DNA from: JAAFHB01 sp963675995
GTDB lineage: Bacteria; Bacteroidota; Bacteroidia; Bacteroidales; Prolixibacteraceae
Assembly (NCBI GenBank): GCA_963675995.2
Contig: CAXXIY010000001.1
Span: 2,170,001-2,234,000, forward strand
Direction of reading: 5' to 3'
Length of the DNA stretch: 64,000 bases
Below the pieces are notes generated by a model. It was given only the letters and a program-made list of their open reading frames with translations, was not told where the DNA came from and did not search any database. A program made the translations under genes and the position numbers. Numbering within the stretch: position 1 is the stretch's first letter; the number at the start of each line of letters is the position of its first letter. Below are positions 17,085-27,258 of the stretch, in pieces.

Positions 17085-17768
17085 ATGGCAACTGTAACCT
17101 ATTTTCTTCAAAGCAAAAAAATCCGGCAACCATCTATTTGAGAATGTCTGTTTCTGTAGGCAATATTTTAAAAGTAAGTCGGGCTATTTTATTGATTCGG
17201 CTCGGTAGCGTATTACAACTAAATTGCCAAAGCAAAACAGCGATGAAGAAATAAAGAAACTCACCATAAATTTAGAAGAACTTAAATCGAACAAGTATAA
17301 ATACCACCACAGCTGGAAGTGTTGAGATCACCGGCGACTGGTTACAGGATCAAATTGATATCATCACCGAAAAAAAGAAAAAGATTGAATTAGAACGGCT
17401 AACAACTTACATTCAGTCTTACATTAATAACCGGCCTTTAAAAGAATATCCAAACGGGAAACGTGGTGTTGCACGCGGAACGGTTCAAAAATATTCAACC
17501 CTAAAGGTTAAAGTTGAAGATTTTGAGAAGTTCAAAAAAGCAATTCTATGTAAAAGACGTGGATCTTAAATTTAGGAACGAACTTTTATAATACTTCAAC
17601 CAGACTGATAAACTAAATAGTACTTCAGCCGGTAGGTATATTCGATTTCTGAAAACAATCTGTCTGGATGCACAAACCAATAACTACAAAGTTAATCCCC
17701 AACTAAAACAAATTAAAGGATTCACAGAGAAGGCCGAAAGGGTGCTCTTATCGGTGAGGGATTGCAAT
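17085..17768 (+). pseudogene. Tyrosine recombinase/integrase, frameshifted and truncated
   Basis: It starts ATVTYFLQSKKNPATIYLRM, the usual opening of Bacteroidota phage/ICE integrases with an Arm-DNA-binding domain. It continues in other frames as KLPKQNSDEEIKKLTINLEE, ITGDWLQDQIDIITEKKKK, LTTYIQSYINNRPLKEYPNG and TSAGRYIRFLKTICLDAQ (core-binding domain). At least three frameshifts are needed. The catalytic R-H-R-Y domain is absent, so the gene is dead. It sits directly inside the putative left att site. Confidence 0.75.
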
Positions 17769-17968
17769 ATCTAAGATGGGTAAAACAAACGTATCTAATT
17801 CCTATAACAATAATTTCAAAAGATAGCGAACAAAGTCAAGGTGTTCAGATTTTGCACGAATTCGCTCATTCATAAAACGGGAAAGGGTTCGCCCATAGGA
17901 ATGAGTGAACCCAATATTATCGAAAGAATATTACTTTAAAGACTCCTTCTTTTTTAAAACAGCATATT

Positions 17969-20900
17969 TTAGAAAGTGAAAGACCGGATGGCCCGTACCG
18001 CAAAAAGATAACCTTTATCTTCTATGTTGTTAGTACAGCTTGCAGTCAAAACGAAACCACCCTTACTAAAATAAGGATGTACAAATTCATAAGATGTCCA
18101 ATAGACATCTGCAAAAGCCTGTCCCCCATGGGCTGAGGCCGTCTTGTTGATGATATCTTTATTAGAACACATCGCCAATAATTGACTAAAGTCAGGGAGA
18201 AACCAGTCATCATAGCCGTTTAATACAAGACCAGTACAAAGTGTAGAAGCATTTCCCCATGTTGCACCCGAACTCACGTCACTCACTGCACAAACTAGGC
18301 CCCTCCTGTTTGCCGGATCTAAAGAAAAAATTACACCACCTGCATAATTTATCCCGATAAATTGAGAAGATGTTACTCCAGCAGCAATCAGTTCTTCAAT
18401 GGTATTTCCTGCTGCCATTAAATCAGAAACTGTAGTTCCTGCCAACAGTTCGACTTTTAGCTTCAAGATGTTAACTTCTGCTTTTAAAGCATCCACATAA
18501 GCCTTTGTTGCAGCATCCTGGGCATTGACCGGATCGGCAAGATTGGTAATGTTCGCGCTGTTCATGTTTTTTGTGGCATAAACTGTCATATCCGGTTTAT
18601 TTAGAATTTGTGCATCGCCCGAAGCTGCATTCCAGTCGGCATTTACGTTTACTTCAGCACCTGTCGCAATTCCATCGAGTTTGGTTTTGTCGGTTGCGCT
18701 CATGCTTCCTGCAACAGAGGTAGTTGCAGCTGAGATGGAGATGGAGGGTGCGGTTCCGCCCGAAGAGACGATGGGTGCCGTTCCGCTGACACTTGTAATG
18801 GTTCCGCCGGAAGCAGTAGTCCAGGTGGTTGAACCGCTGCCATCGGTAGAAAGTACCTGACCACTTATGCCTCTGCCGGATGGCAGAGTGAGGCTCGTCC
18901 CTGCACCGTTTCCGTTGACGGTAAGGGTTCCGCCGATGGTGGTGTTGGCATTTTTCAGGATGGTAAGGGCGTTGCTGGTTGAAGCATCTGAGGTCCCGTT
19001 CCCGACTGCAAAGAGCCGGTCAGTCGGATTTATCTTTATCGCCCCGTCCGTACCTGGCGTATAAATTGTCGACCAATGTCCGAGTACGGTCTCACCGAAA
19101 GAAGGAGCCGTATTAAACAAACCGCCAATTAATGAGTAACTTCCATTAGCAATATTATGGCCACCTCCTAGCACTACGGAAGACTCACCGCCTGCAGTAT
19201 TTCCTACTCCTCCGCTAACCAGTGAAAATGAGTTGCTGGCCAGATTCCAGTTTCCGCCTAACACTCCTGAATTTTCACCACTTGCTGCATTAGCAGATCC
19301 ACCTAGAATAACCGAATAGTCACCGCTGGCAACATGTGCATGATTCAGCCTCCTGATTTGCAGATCAACTGCACCATATCCCCTGCTGTCTCCACCAATG
19401 GGGGTTCCGTCGGGCTGACTCACAGTGATTGCTCCTTTCCCTTTGGGGGAAATCACAAAATCAACATCAGCGGCACCATTGGTAGCCATCCACTTTACAC
19501 CGGTTTTTGTATTGTAGGTATAATTGGATTCTGTGAAGTTGGTGAGTCCGGAAAATGGGGTTGTCCAGATCAATGAACCGGCTGTAGATCCGGCAGTTAG
19601 CACTTTCCCTACATTAGTTGTTGATGTCGCAGGAACATGAAGGTTCCCATCTCCGGTTGGATGGATATAATTGTTGGCATTTTCGGCTATCCCTGCCAGT
19701 TTTGTTTTTTCGACAGTGGTGTAATCGTTGGCAGATAGTCCTTTCCCGGTCTCTTTGTCGACTTTCAGGTTCAGTGACGTAGTGACCGATGAAGTGGTTG
19801 CCAATCCGCTCAGATCCTGGTCCCCTGTGTTCACTCCTGAAAGATTCGAGAGTTTGGTAATATCTGCAGCTTTGATTTTCGCCGCCTGGCTTGCGGCATA
19901 CACCGGGTCGGTTTCGGTATAACTTGTCAGGAAATTTGGTGTCCAGTTAATAAATCTTGCAATACCCCCATCCCAAATTAGTAAGTCACCATTTAACGGT
20001 GAAGTATCGATGCGAAATGGTTTACCACCTACATCGCTCCAGGAGGGAACCCAGGTTACAGGACGGTACAATCCGTCATGATTCCCCCAGCTAAACGCAG
20101 TGTTCCAATTTGTAAGATCACCACTAACCACATGGTATACAGGTGATGCTGTAAACGCCGGGTCGGTTTCGGTACTGAGAAACCCGCTGACAGAGGGGAT
20201 CGCCGCGCGTAGTTTGGCAGTGGAATCTTTCAACGCTGTTTTTGTTGCCAGTCCACTCAGATCCTGATCGCCTGTGTTGACCCCTGATACCGCGTCGAGG
20301 GCAGCTCTGTTGGTATGTGTCATAGCGGAAATATCCTGATCACCCGTGTTGGTCCCGGTGATGGCAGCGAGTTTCGTTTTTTCAGTTGTCGTGTAATCGT
20401 TTGTCGATAACCCTTTCCCGGATACTTTATCCACTTTATTGGTAATACCGACGACTACCCTGGCATCAGCCATCGCATCGGTGTACTGTGTAGGAATGGT
20501 TGGTTTGTTTTTGATATAATCGTCGGCTGTAGTGGTAGCCTGAGTCCAGTTGGCCTGGACGTTTACCTCCGCACCTGCTGCAATACCGGAAAGTTTGGTT
20601 TTCTCGATTGTTGTGTAATCATTCGAAGAAAGCCCTTTGCCAGCTGCTTTGTCTACCTTCAGCGACAGACCGTCAGTCAAAGAAGAGGTGGTTGCGAGTC
20701 CCGACAGATCCTGGTCACCGGTATTGTTGCCGGTGATGGCAGCCAGTTTCGTTTTTTCAGTTGTAGTGTAATCCTCGGTCGATAACCCTTTCCCGGATAC
20801 TTTGTCCACTTTATTGGTAATACCGGCAACAACCCGGCTATCAGCCATCGCATCGGTATATTGCGAAGGAATCACCGGTTTTTTGCTCAGATCCTCATAA

Positions 20901-21589
20901 CTTCCACTCGTAGCGACCGGAGCAAGAGAGGAAATAGTTGCTTTCTCGCCCAGAGCTGAATTTATTTTTACCGAGGTCCAGGTTTTGTTGGTTAAAACCT
21001 GGGTATCATCGAATACGGCTTCCACACTCCCGGTATCCCCTTTGGGGCCTTTCTGAGCAAGCAGAAAGTCGTTTATCGTGCCTGTATTACCCGATTCCAA
21101 CCAAACCTGGTAAGCAGATTTTCCGGCAGGTCCAATTTCCCCTTTATCTCCTTGCAATCCCTGTAAACCAGTATCTCCTTTGGGGCCCGGGAGTGAGGAA
21201 CCCGAGGTTTTCGAATATAAGGCATAAGGGACGCTCAGCAACTGAACGACTCCTTTTATCGAATAATTGGTACCACCACCGGGATCGGTTTCCGTCCGGA
21301 TGAAATAGGGCCCGTTGGCCCAGTTTATTGCAGAAAACCCCGCTCCGGCTCCAATTTCAAGTGTAACCAGTCCATTGGAATTGGACATCACATTTTGGGT
21401 CTCGGAATAAACCACTGTACCGTTCACACTCCCCTGCAGAAGGGTAATCCTCATCCCTATGGATTTGTTAATTTGCAATTCATTCGTGTTGTTCCTGATG
21501 ACTGCCTGGTAACTAAAACCCTGAGGAGCCTGGGCAAATGTCGGGAGGACAATGACCAGGAGGACAAAAAACGTGGCTATTTTTTTCAT
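17969..21589 (-). CDS. Giant collagen-like/YadA-like surface protein with C-terminal DUF1566 (Lcl) domain
   Basis: This 1206-aa protein has a signal peptide (1-19), a beta domain common in Bacteroidota surface proteins (20-137; GFSYQAVIRNN), eight Gly-X-Y collagen triplets (about 137-160), an AYQVWLESGNTGTINDF insert and a second short Gly-X-Y stretch. Many fibre repeats built on KTKLAAITG-NTGDQDLSG and KVDKVSGKGLSTNDYTTTE follow. YadA-head-like repeats lie near 746-846 (GDYSVILGG, GGESSVVLGG), and a DUF1566/Lcl lectin-like domain fills about 1095-1206. Likely a trimeric extracellular fibre with a binding tip. Its first 400 or so residues are nearly identical to the paralog at 23979-27233. 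It lies 25 nt after a small T9SS protein. Confidence 0.75.
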   Translation of the reverse strand: MKKIATFFVLLVIVLPTFAQAPQGFSYQAVIRNNTNELQINKSIGMRITLLQGSVNGTVVYSETQNVMSNSNGLVTLEIGAGAGFSAINWANGPYFIRTETDPGGGTNYSIKGVVQLLSVPYALYSKTSGSSLPGPKGDTGLQGLQGDKGEIGPAGKSAYQVWLESGNTGTINDFLLAQKGPKGDTGSVEAVFDDTQVLTNKTWTSVKINSALGEKATISSLAPVATSGSYEDLSKKPVIPSQYTDAMADSRVVAGITNKVDKVSGKGLSTEDYTTTEKTKLAAITGNNTGDQDLSGLATTSSLTDGLSLKVDKAAGKGLSSNDYTTIEKTKLSGIAAGAEVNVQANWTQATTTADDYIKNKPTIPTQYTDAMADARVVVGITNKVDKVSGKGLSTNDYTTTEKTKLAAITGTNTGDQDISAMTHTNRAALDAVSGVNTGDQDLSGLATKTALKDSTAKLRAAIPSVSGFLSTETDPAFTASPVYHVVSGDLTNWNTAFSWGNHDGLYRPVTWVPSWSDVGGKPFRIDTSPLNGDLLIWDGGIARFINWTPNFLTSYTETDPVYAASQAAKIKAADITKLSNLSGVNTGDQDLSGLATTSSVTTSLNLKVDKETGKGLSANDYTTVEKTKLAGIAENANNYIHPTGDGNLHVPATSTTNVGKVLTAGSTAGSLIWTTPFSGLTNFTESNYTYNTKTGVKWMATNGAADVDFVISPKGKGAITVSQPDGTPIGGDSRGYGAVDLQIRRLNHAHVASGDYSVILGGSANAASGENSGVLGGNWNLASNSFSLVSGGVGNTAGGESSVVLGGGHNIANGSYSLIGGLFNTAPSFGETVLGHWSTIYTPGTDGAIKINPTDRLFAVGNGTSDASTSNALTILKNANTTIGGTLTVNGNGAGTSLTLPSGRGISGQVLSTDGSGSTTWTTASGGTITSVSGTAPIVSSGGTAPSISISAATTSVAGSMSATDKTKLDGIATGAEVNVNADWNAASGDAQILNKPDMTVYATKNMNSANITNLADPVNAQDAATKAYVDALKAEVNILKLKVELLAGTTVSDLMAAGNTIEELIAAGVTSSQFIGINYAGGVIFSLDPANRRGLVCAVSDVSSGATWGNASTLCTGLVLNGYDDWFLPDFSQLLAMCSNKDIINKTASAHGGQAFADVYWTSYEFVHPYFSKGGFVLTASCTNNIEDKGYLFAVRAIRSFTF

Positions 21590-21614
21590 TCAAAAATGAG
21601 CTTTTACTTGATTT

Positions 21615-22232
21615 TTAATTTTTTATAATCTTAAATACCTTAATTCTGTTTGTCCCGGCGCCTTGCACTTTTAAAAAATAGGTAGAAGGGGAAAGTTCCT
21701 GCATTGGGATCACCGTTTCTCCGGGAAAGACTGGTCTGCTTTTCAACACTTTTCCATTAATATCATAAAGCCAGTAATTTAGATTAGCAAATTCATTCCC
21801 TTCTATGTTCAGTGTCAGATATTCCAAAACAGGGTTTGGATAAACTGTACACTGTAGGGTAATCCCCTTCAGCAAGTCTTTGATGCCGGTAACGGTTATG
21901 GTATAGGCTTGTTGTACCCCCTGCGATACAGAACCTGTAGTTCCGCTATTTGTGGTATAGACCAGCTGACCAACGGTAAAGCTGGCTGAACCTCCGCTTC
22001 CTGTGGCAGTGCCTCCCCCGGCGGGAAGTGCTTCCTGGGCGCTTAAGTGTGAAAATCTTACTATGACTATAAATAAGGTGATCAGGATGGTTCTGTTTAC
22101 TATGACTTGCTTCCAAAAGGAAGAAAATCGAACCAACTCCTTTTGAACAGGATCAAAACCAGTATAGAGACAATTTTTCAACGGCACTTTTCTTATGGGG
22201 GATTGTTTAATTAGGGCAAACTCCTTGTCCAA
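21615..22232 (-). CDS. Small secreted protein with T9SS type A sorting domain, copy 1
   Basis: This protein of about 205 aa has a hydrophobic signal near residues 45-65 (ending RFSHLSAQ), a glycine-rich segment (LPAGGGTATGSGGSASF), and a type A T9SS C-terminal domain from YPNPVLEYLTLNIEG to YFLKVQGAG. There is no ATG in frame before the signal peptide. The only open upstream start is a TTG at 22232, so translation starts at a non-ATG codon, there or further in. It is exported and probably anchored by the type IX system. The 25-nt gap to the giant surface gene indicates an operon. Confidence 0.75.
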   Translation of the reverse strand: MDKEFALIKQSPIRKVPLKNCLYTGFDPVQKELVRFSSFWKQVIVNRTILITLFIVIVRFSHLSAQEALPAGGGTATGSGGSASFTVGQLVYTTNSGTTGSVSQGVQQAYTITVTGIKDLLKGITLQCTVYPNPVLEYLTLNIEGNEFANLNYWLYDINGKVLKSRPVFPGETVIPMQELSPSTYFLKVQGAGTNRIKVFKIIKN

Positions 22233-22306
22233 ACTATGATCAAGTCAGGTTTGTACACGGGTATGCGAAAATAGAAGATAGTTCCGGAAGAGAAGAAGAA
22301 GGAGTG

Positions 22307-22342
22307 ACAACTAGTTGTAATGAATTTCAGAATCGTTACAAC
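22307..22342. promoter_or_regulatory. Palindromic operator candidate, copy 1
   Basis: ACAACTAGTTGT (22307-22318) is a perfect 12-bp palindrome. It overlaps an inverted repeat GTTGTAA (22314-22320) / TTACAAC (22336-22342). It lies 75-110 nt upstream of the small T9SS gene and recurs at 27951-27986. The rest of the 22233-22535 gap holds no gene. Confidence 0.45.
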
Positions 22343-22535
22343 TTTGTGGTTTAACAGACAGTGAATTCCAGGTAAAGGTACAGCGATGAATATCTTTAAT
22401 ATATTTCATCGACAATAATAAGACATCCTGATTTGTTTTTATAATTGAAGTCTGGATTTCCATATTGTCAAATTGCTATCTATGTCACCGGGATCTGTTT
22501 AGGGAAATAACGCGCTATCTATCAATATATAATTT

Positions 22536-23939
22536 TCATTTATTCCGCTGCACCAAATACCAGTCCACCCAGGAATCTAATTGACTTACAGAAGTTTGAT
22601 TTAGTAAAATTTCCCTTTTTTTGTTGAGTAAATATATGGTGGGGGTAGCAAATACATGATAATCTTTTGCAACCGTGCTTTCCCATTTTTTGTAATCGCA
22701 GATACTTATAAACGGAAATACACCGGCAAAATTTTTAAATATTTTTTGTTCCTGGTCCAATGACACAAAGACTACTTCAACTCCCTGAGCTTTCCATTTT
22801 TTGTAGAGCCCTGAAATCTTTGACAGGTCTTGTGGGCATTGAGGACACCAACTTGCCCCAAATACAATTACTGTAAACTTGCTTTTCAGGTCTGATAAAC
22901 TTTTGGGAATACTACCTGTTTCGTAACCCGGGGCAAAAATGTCGCCATTAAATTCAATATCCGGTGCTGTATTCCCTTTTTTCATAGCACGGTAGCTTTC
23001 CAACCGGGCAGCGAGATCATTACTGATGGTGCAACTCTGACTGAGTATTTTAAGCGCTAAATATTCCGAAGCTGCGAACAAACTCCGCTTTTCCAGAAAT
23101 TTGAATAAGTAGTCTGTTATTTGGTTCAACTTTTTCTCGTCCGGTAAAAGATTTTCAACCAGCATGTCGATTGACTTATTCATCTCGATATAAACCGAAT
23201 CTAAAGAGCGACCGCTATTTTCCATTAACCAAAAATTGCTCTCAACAGTTTCTTTCAGCAAACCGCTTCTGTAGAGCCGTTTGTCGGAGTAGTCTATTTT
23301 TCGGAATGCCAGTATTGTTGCCGTAATTTCTTCGGTGCGGTATTGGGCTATGGTTGGAACCGAACTCACCAATTTACGAAGAGGTAAATAATAACTCAGA
23401 TAAGAATCTTTGGATAAACCTGCCAAAAACAGACTGTCTTCGGCTTTTATGCGTTGTTTTTCATTTTCAATTGCCTGTTTGGGTACTTTGTAAACAGCAA
23501 ACAGCGAATCTCTCCTGTAAATTTTTGTCAGGTAATCCCACGCACTCAGGGCTTGCTCCCTTCGTGGATGTTCTGAGGCGTATTGCCCAAAGAGTTTATT
23601 TTGTTTGCCGTTTTTGATTACAACGGATTCAGGTAATGCAAAATCCCCGCCTGCTAATTGCAGGTTTTCATTTTCATCCAGAATTACAACAATGCTTTTA
23701 TTCTCTTCCGATAAAAGGCAAGCCACGCCAAAATCATCTTTACAGAATGACAACTGAAACTGTCCTTTTTCATTTGTATGAGTACTGTCAATTGTATAAT
23801 TATCAAAACCGTTAAAGCCAACAAGTTTAATTTGTTGGTTGACAAGACCCGTAAAAAATCCTTTAAACACATTTTGTGAAAAGGCTAAAATAGAAACAAA
23901 ACATAAAACATTGATAATAATAGTTTTCTTCATGCCCAA
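22536..23939 (-). CDS. TlpA-like thioredoxin-fold lipoprotein/periplasmic protein with DUF4369-like N-terminus
   Basis: This 467-aa protein has a signal peptide (about 1-22, SILAFSQ) and an N-terminal beta domain of the DUF4369 type (about 23-110, FKGFFTGLVNQQIKLVGFN). A helical middle follows, then a thioredoxin domain (about 335-467) with the active site SWCPQC and the cis-Pro loop ATPTIY. The family reduces or shuffles disulphides in the periplasm. It lies 39 nt after the FISUMP surface gene on the same strand, so it may serve folding of that operon's cysteine-bearing C-terminus (inference). Confidence 0.8.
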   Translation of the reverse strand: MGMKKTIIINVLCFVSILAFSQNVFKGFFTGLVNQQIKLVGFNGFDNYTIDSTHTNEKGQFQLSFCKDDFGVACLLSEENKSIVVILDENENLQLAGGDFALPESVVIKNGKQNKLFGQYASEHPRREQALSAWDYLTKIYRRDSLFAVYKVPKQAIENEKQRIKAEDSLFLAGLSKDSYLSYYLPLRKLVSSVPTIAQYRTEEITATILAFRKIDYSDKRLYRSGLLKETVESNFWLMENSGRSLDSVYIEMNKSIDMLVENLLPDEKKLNQITDYLFKFLEKRSLFAASEYLALKILSQSCTISNDLAARLESYRAMKKGNTAPDIEFNGDIFAPGYETGSIPKSLSDLKSKFTVIVFGASWCPQCPQDLSKISGLYKKWKAQGVEVVFVSLDQEQKIFKNFAGVFPFISICDYKKWESTVAKDYHVFATPTIYLLNKKREILLNQTSVSQLDSWVDWYLVQRNK

Positions 23940-23978
23940 CCTGCTTCAACGGTTAAAGTGGCTGAATAAATCAGTGTG

Positions 23979-26900
23979 TTAATTTTTAATGCAACGGATA
24001 GAGTTTCCGACCGCACGGGCACCGGAACTCATGGCGGCATCGCCACTGTAGAAGGCCAGGTACCTGAAGTAGCTCGAAGACACGGTACTTGACCAATAAT
24101 AGCCGACGATTCCAACATTGTATTGCGAACCAGAGTCGAGTTTGCGACCGCCTGCTATAGGCAATCTAAGCGGCGAGGCAAAAGCCCCGGCTGCATTATT
24201 GCTGCTCCAGCTTGTGCGTTCTGCCTCCCATTCGGCTTCGGTTGGCAGTCGGTAACCACTTGGGCAGGGATTGTTGGTACCGTTTACTCCCTGCCAAAGG
24301 TCGTTGTTTGACGGACTGCGCCAGTCGTAAGGGTAATTGGAGTTTACAATAAAACTACCATGGCCGGGAGTGTCACTGCTACTTAATGTATAAGTTATAC
24401 CGCTTGATCTTGACTGGTGCCCATCTGCTGCACGTCCCCCCTGATAAATGTCACCGTAGGAAGAAGCATCGGTACTTGAGGTTGCCACTTGCGAAGCCCC
24501 GAGGTTGCGATCCTTCCATACTTTCCCTGTGGTACCATTCATTACATCATTAACTCCCAAAATTGGTCCCCATTGAGGCTTATTATTAATATAGTACAAA
24601 ATTTGTCCCGCTTGTCCCGCTGGAACCGTTACCCATGCTGTTCCATTCCAGTATTGCATTTGGCCGGGGGCGGTACCGGTAGCTTGCGCTGCATTTACTA
24701 CATAGGGGCTTGCTGTTGTTCCTTCACCCGTTACTGTCACATTGGTTCCTGCAGTGATTTTGGTTTCGGAGCCGTCAATTGTAGGTTTGTTCAGTATTTG
24801 TGCATCCCCTTCCGTAGCATTCCAGTCGGCATTCACGTTTACTTCAGCACCTATTGCAATTCCATCAAGCTTGGTTTTATCAATCGCACTCATGCTTCCG
24901 GCAGCGGAGGTAGTTGCTTCAGAAATAGAGATAGCCGGCGTGGTGCCTCCCGAAGAGACGATGGGCGCTGTTCCGCTGACACTTGTAATGGTTCCGCCGG
25001 AAGCAGTTGTCCAGGTGGTTGCACCGCTACCATCGGTAGAAAGTACTTGACCACTTATGCCTCTGCCGGATGGCAGAGTGAGGCTCGTCCCTGCACCGTT
25101 TCCGTTGATGGTAAGGGTTCCGCCGATGGTGGTGTTGGCATTTTTGAGAATCGTGACAGCGTCACTCTTGGAAAGATAACCATTTCCAATTACAAATAAA
25201 CGATCAGTGGGTTCAAAATAGGTCGCATTGCCCGCACCAATAGTGGCAGATGTACCAACCACCATTTCACCATAGGATTGAGCCGTATTATTCAGACCTG
25301 CCGCGAAGGACCTGTCGCCGCCTGCGGTATTTGCATAACCAATGGCTGTAGCATACTGACCAATTGCGGTATTTACATAGCCAATGGCTGTAGTGGAGAT
25401 GGAACTTGCTGTATTTTTAAACCCTATGGCTGAAGCATACATCACACTTGCGGTATTTTGATCTCCAATTGTAATGCTATAGTCTCCATTTGCTACTTCG
25501 GTAGCTAAATTTCTGTGCATTTGCAGATCAACTGCATAAGCTCCCCGCTTGTTTCCACCAGTAGCTAAACCGTCGGGTTGATGAGCCAGGATAGCTCCTG
25601 TTCCTTTTGGGGAAATCACAAAATCCACATTGGTATCTGCATTAGTAGCCTGCAACTTCACCCCGGTCTTTGAATTGTGGGTAAAATTGGATTCGGTAAA
25701 GTTGGTCAGTCCCGAATAAGGTGTAGCCCAGCTCAAAGAACCGGCTGTAGGCCCGGCGGTTAAAACTTTACCATCGTTCGTTGTAGAGGTAGCCGGTACA
25801 TGGAGGTTTCCATCACCGGTCGGGTGGGTATAATTGTTGGCATTTTCGGCTATGCCGGCCAATTTGGTTTTTTCGGTGGTTGTATAGTCATTGGATGACA
25901 GCCCTTTTCCAGCCTCTTTATCCACCTTCAGTGCCAGTCCGGTCGTGAGGGCGGATGTGGTCGCAAACCCGCTCAGATCCTGGTCACCCGTGTTGGTGCC
26001 CGTTATGGCAGCGAGTTTCGTTTTTTCAGTTGTCGTGTAATCGTTTGTCGATAACCCTTTCCCGGATACTTTATCCACTTTATTGGTAATACCGGCGACT
26101 ACCCTGGCATCAGCCATCGCATCGGTGTACTGTGTAGGAATGGTTGGTTTGTTTTTGATATAATCGTCGGCTGTAGTGGTAGCCTGAGTCCAGTTGGCCT
26201 GGACGTTTACCTCCGCACCTGCTGCAATACCGGAAAGTTTGGTTTTCTCGATTGTTGTGTAATCATTCGAAGAAAGCCCTTTGCCAGCTACTTTGTCTAC
26301 CTTCAGCGACAGACCGTCAGCCAAAGAAGAGGTGGTTGCGAGTCCCGACAGATCCTGGTCACCGGTATTGTTGCCGGTGATGGCAGCCAGTTTCGTTTTT
26401 TCAGTTGTCGTGTAATCGTTTGTCGATAACCCTTTCCCGGATACTTTGTCCACTTTATTGGTAATACCGGCAACAACCCGGCTATCAGCCATCGCATCGG
26501 TATATTGCGAAGGAATCACCGGTTTTTTGCTCAGATCCTCATAACTTCCACTCGTAGCGACCGGAGCAAGAGAGGAAATAGTTGCTTTCTCGCCCAGAGC
26601 TGAATTTATTTTTACCGAGGTCCAGGTTTTGTTGGTTAAAACCTGGGTATCATCGAATACGGCTTCCACACTCCCGGTATCCCCTTTGGGGCCTTTCTGA
26701 GCAAGCAGAAAGTCGTTTATCGTGCCTGTATTACCCGATTCCAACCAAACCTGGTAAGCAGATTTTCCGGCAGGTCCAATTTCCCCTTTATCTCCTTGCA
26801 ATCCCTGTAAACCAGTATCTCCTTTGGGGCCCGGGAGTGAGGAACCCGAGGTTTTCGAATATAAGGCATAAGGGACGCTCAGCAACTGAACGACTCCTTT

Positions 26901-27233
26901 TATCGAATAATTGGTACCACCACCGGGATCGGTTTCCGTCCGGATGAAATAGGGCCCGTTGGCCCAGTTTATTGCAGAAAACCCCGCTCCGGCTCCAATT
27001 TCAAGTGTAACCAGTCCATTGGAATTGGACATCACATTTTGGGTCTCGGAATAAACCACTGTACCGTTCACACTCCCCTGAAGAAGGGTAATCCTCATCC
27101 CTATGGATTTGTTAATTTGCAATTCATTCGCGTTGTTCCTGATGACTGCCTGGTAACTAAAACCCTGAGGAGCCTGGGCGAATGTCGGGAGGACAATGAC
27201 CAGGAGGACAAAAAACGTGGCTATTTTTTTCAT
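23979..27233 (-). CDS. Giant collagen-like/YadA-like surface protein with C-terminal FISUMP domain
   Basis: This 1084-aa paralog of the 1206-aa neighbour has the same signal peptide, GFSYQAVIRNN domain, collagen triplets and TGDQDLSG/KVDKVSGKGLS fibre repeats. YadA-head-like repeats sit near 571-664 (GDYSITIGDQNTASVMYASA). The last 190 residues are a Fibrobacter-type major paralogous (FISUMP) domain with WKDRNLGASQVATS, CPSGYRLPTEAEWE and YYWSSTVSSSYF, a C-type-lectin-like fold. The last part of the FISUMP domain is rich in codons ending in C. It is probably a surface fibre with a ligand-binding tip, in an operon with the T9SS protein upstream and the thioredoxin downstream. Confidence 0.78.
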   Translation of the reverse strand: MKKIATFFVLLVIVLPTFAQAPQGFSYQAVIRNNANELQINKSIGMRITLLQGSVNGTVVYSETQNVMSNSNGLVTLEIGAGAGFSAINWANGPYFIRTETDPGGGTNYSIKGVVQLLSVPYALYSKTSGSSLPGPKGDTGLQGLQGDKGEIGPAGKSAYQVWLESGNTGTINDFLLAQKGPKGDTGSVEAVFDDTQVLTNKTWTSVKINSALGEKATISSLAPVATSGSYEDLSKKPVIPSQYTDAMADSRVVAGITNKVDKVSGKGLSTNDYTTTEKTKLAAITGNNTGDQDLSGLATTSSLADGLSLKVDKVAGKGLSSNDYTTIEKTKLSGIAAGAEVNVQANWTQATTTADDYIKNKPTIPTQYTDAMADARVVAGITNKVDKVSGKGLSTNDYTTTEKTKLAAITGTNTGDQDLSGFATTSALTTGLALKVDKEAGKGLSSNDYTTTEKTKLAGIAENANNYTHPTGDGNLHVPATSTTNDGKVLTAGPTAGSLSWATPYSGLTNFTESNFTHNSKTGVKLQATNADTNVDFVISPKGTGAILAHQPDGLATGGNKRGAYAVDLQMHRNLATEVANGDYSITIGDQNTASVMYASAIGFKNTASSISTTAIGYVNTAIGQYATAIGYANTAGGDRSFAAGLNNTAQSYGEMVVGTSATIGAGNATYFEPTDRLFVIGNGYLSKSDAVTILKNANTTIGGTLTINGNGAGTSLTLPSGRGISGQVLSTDGSGATTWTTASGGTITSVSGTAPIVSSGGTTPAISISEATTSAAGSMSAIDKTKLDGIAIGAEVNVNADWNATEGDAQILNKPTIDGSETKITAGTNVTVTGEGTTASPYVVNAAQATGTAPGQMQYWNGTAWVTVPAGQAGQILYYINNKPQWGPILGVNDVMNGTTGKVWKDRNLGASQVATSSTDASSYGDIYQGGRAADGHQSRSSGITYTLSSSDTPGHGSFIVNSNYPYDWRSPSNNDLWQGVNGTNNPCPSGYRLPTEAEWEAERTSWSSNNAAGAFASPLRLPIAGGRKLDSGSQYNVGIVGYYWSSTVSSSYFRYLAFYSGDAAMSSGARAVGNSIRCIKN

Positions 27234-27258
27234 TCAAAAATGAGCTTTTACTTGATTT

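Larger units (their letters stand above)
20361..22342. repeat. Long direct repeat, copy 1 (about 1.98 kb)
   Basis: Nearly identical to 26005-27986 at a constant offset of 5644 bp. It covers the N-terminal third of the large surface gene, the whole small T9SS gene and about 110 nt upstream of it. The right boundary is sharp: identity ends at the base after GTTACAAC. Shorter, more diverged similarity also links 18650-18955 to 24830-25145. Confidence 0.85.

Noticed and set aside
17969..27233. Phage tail-fibre genes of a prophage
   Set aside because: Fibre repeats resemble tail fibres, but signal peptides, T9SS partners and the absence of any phage structural gene favour host surface proteins.
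23979..27233. A complete diversity-generating retroelement
   Set aside because: No reverse transcriptase, accessory gene or template repeat is seen; only codon composition is suggestive.
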